A stretch of 64,000 nt of DNA from Neurospora tetraspora (taxonomy: Eukaryota; Ascomycota; Sordariomycetes; Sordariales; Sordariaceae). The notes under the pieces were generated by a model. It searched no databases and was not told where the DNA came from. It saw only the letters and a list, made by a program, of their open reading frames with translations. Positions 63,248 to 64,000 of this stretch are shown here, one piece after another. A program made the translations under genes and the position numbers. Each line of letters begins with the position of its first letter. Within the stretch, counting starts at the first letter, position 1. The stretch covers positions 1,426,001 to 1,490,000 of the forward strand of contig NW_026944388.1 in NCBI RefSeq assembly GCF_033439725.1, read 5' to 3'.

Positions 63248-64000
63248 GATAATCAATCGACTGAATTCTGATGCTGACGCGCTTGGTGGTCGCGTTTGAG
63301 ATGATGGCTTGTATCTCCTAAGCGCGTGTAATTCTCAGAACTTTTGTGAGGTTATCTAGATGTACATTAGCTGCATGCTCCACCCTGAACTTTCAAGGAC
63401 GGAGAGACTCACTTCACTTGAAGCGCGGCTTCCTTCTTTGTTGGAGTTGTGTTAGTGGTTTGGTTGAACAGGCCGTGTGGTGAACCAGTCAGTGTTGAAT
63501 GGAAGTCGGTAGGTGGTCCGTGCCCTTGGTGGTTTCGTTCAGGAATGACAGTGCATCAAACGCGGCCGGCATAGCGCACGGGCCAACCCTTCCGCTTGAG
63601 TCCACAGCGCCTGCCTCCAACGCAAGGCCCGGCGGGCGTGCGATCAGTGGGGCTGAATGTTTGGACCGCCCGTATTGAGATGTTCCCGTCTCAACCACAG
63701 CAGGGACACTTCAGGTCAGCACTGAATAACAGTTGTCTATCCGAGTTCACATTACGAAGTGTCAATGCTTCTGGGCATTGGATGAGCGATGTTTACCTTA
63801 CCGTGGAGGTAGGTATACACAAGAGTTCCGATATCCACAAAGAAACCCTTCCCAGGTCCTGTTCTTCGTCGGTTAGTACAATAACAGACAGATATGATGG
63901 CACCGTGGGTGATCCTCTGCGAGTAGGTGCCTTGAGCCTATTCTCCTCACTTCAGAAGTTTAGTTTTTACCTCGTGGATTACATGTGTGGCTACTCGTCA
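63248..64000. other. Window edge, Pfs2 upstream region
   Basis: This is the promoter side of the Pfs2 gene and possibly the end of a neighbour outside the window. A short minus frame at 63698-63489 has no family signal, and I call nothing here. Confidence 0.5.

Overview
The window looks like nuclear DNA of a filamentous ascomycete, most likely a Sordariales fungus close to Neurospora. The reasons are small introns (about 50-380 bp) with GTRNGT-type donors and CTAAC/CTGAC-like branch points, strongly C/G-ending codons in the highly expressed genes, low-complexity Q/N/S/T/P tails, and a purely eukaryotic gene set. I see no operons, CRISPR array, intact mobile element or rRNA gene, and no convincing tRNA gene. 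Species assignment is inference from gene content only.

Layout. 0-6 kb: a Q/N/G-rich, probably secreted, low-complexity gene on the minus strand; a two-exon conserved-type hypothetical gene on plus; a doubtful hydrophilic gene on plus; and an AhpC/TSA-type thioredoxin-fold protein on plus. 6.6-9.2 kb: a Zn2Cys6 transcription factor on minus, with a short first exon that supplies half of the zinc cluster. 9.2-16.9 kb: a 7.7-kb stretch with no supported gene. 16.9-19.7 kb: CDC48/p97 in six exons, convergent with a class III aminotransferase on minus (20.2-22.0 kb). 24.9-27.2 kb: an FHA plus forkhead transcription factor on minus in four exons. 29.7-33.8 kb: the clustered-mitochondria protein CLU1/Tif31 on minus, divergent from a large acidic, probably nuclear protein of unknown function (35.1-37.8 kb). 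37.8-42.3 kb: another gene-poor stretch.

42.3-64 kb is gene-dense: ferric-reductase-type flavocytochrome (+), Yippee zinc-binding protein (+), EamA/SLC35F6-like transporter (-), DUF2985 membrane protein (-), tRNA-splicing endonuclease subunit Sen15 (+), zinc-dependent alcohol dehydrogenase in five exons (-), ZIP zinc transporter (-), EndoG/Nuc1 mitochondrial nuclease (+), and the polyadenylation factor subunit Pfs2 (-).

The genes do not form one pathway. They are mainly housekeeping functions (protein extraction and degradation, RNA processing, mitochondria, metal handling), each with its own promoter. I rebuilt the exon structures by hand from splice motifs and reading phase. All stated exon sums are multiples of three and no internal stops were seen, but none has been checked against transcripts.

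The least explained sequence is a ~190-bp near-complete palindrome between the convergent nuclease and Pfs2 genes (60071-60262). Other open points are the gene-free 7.7 kb upstream of CDC48, the split reading frame of the first gene, and the ambiguous 5' end of the large acidic gene. I did not find a convincing new multi-gene system.
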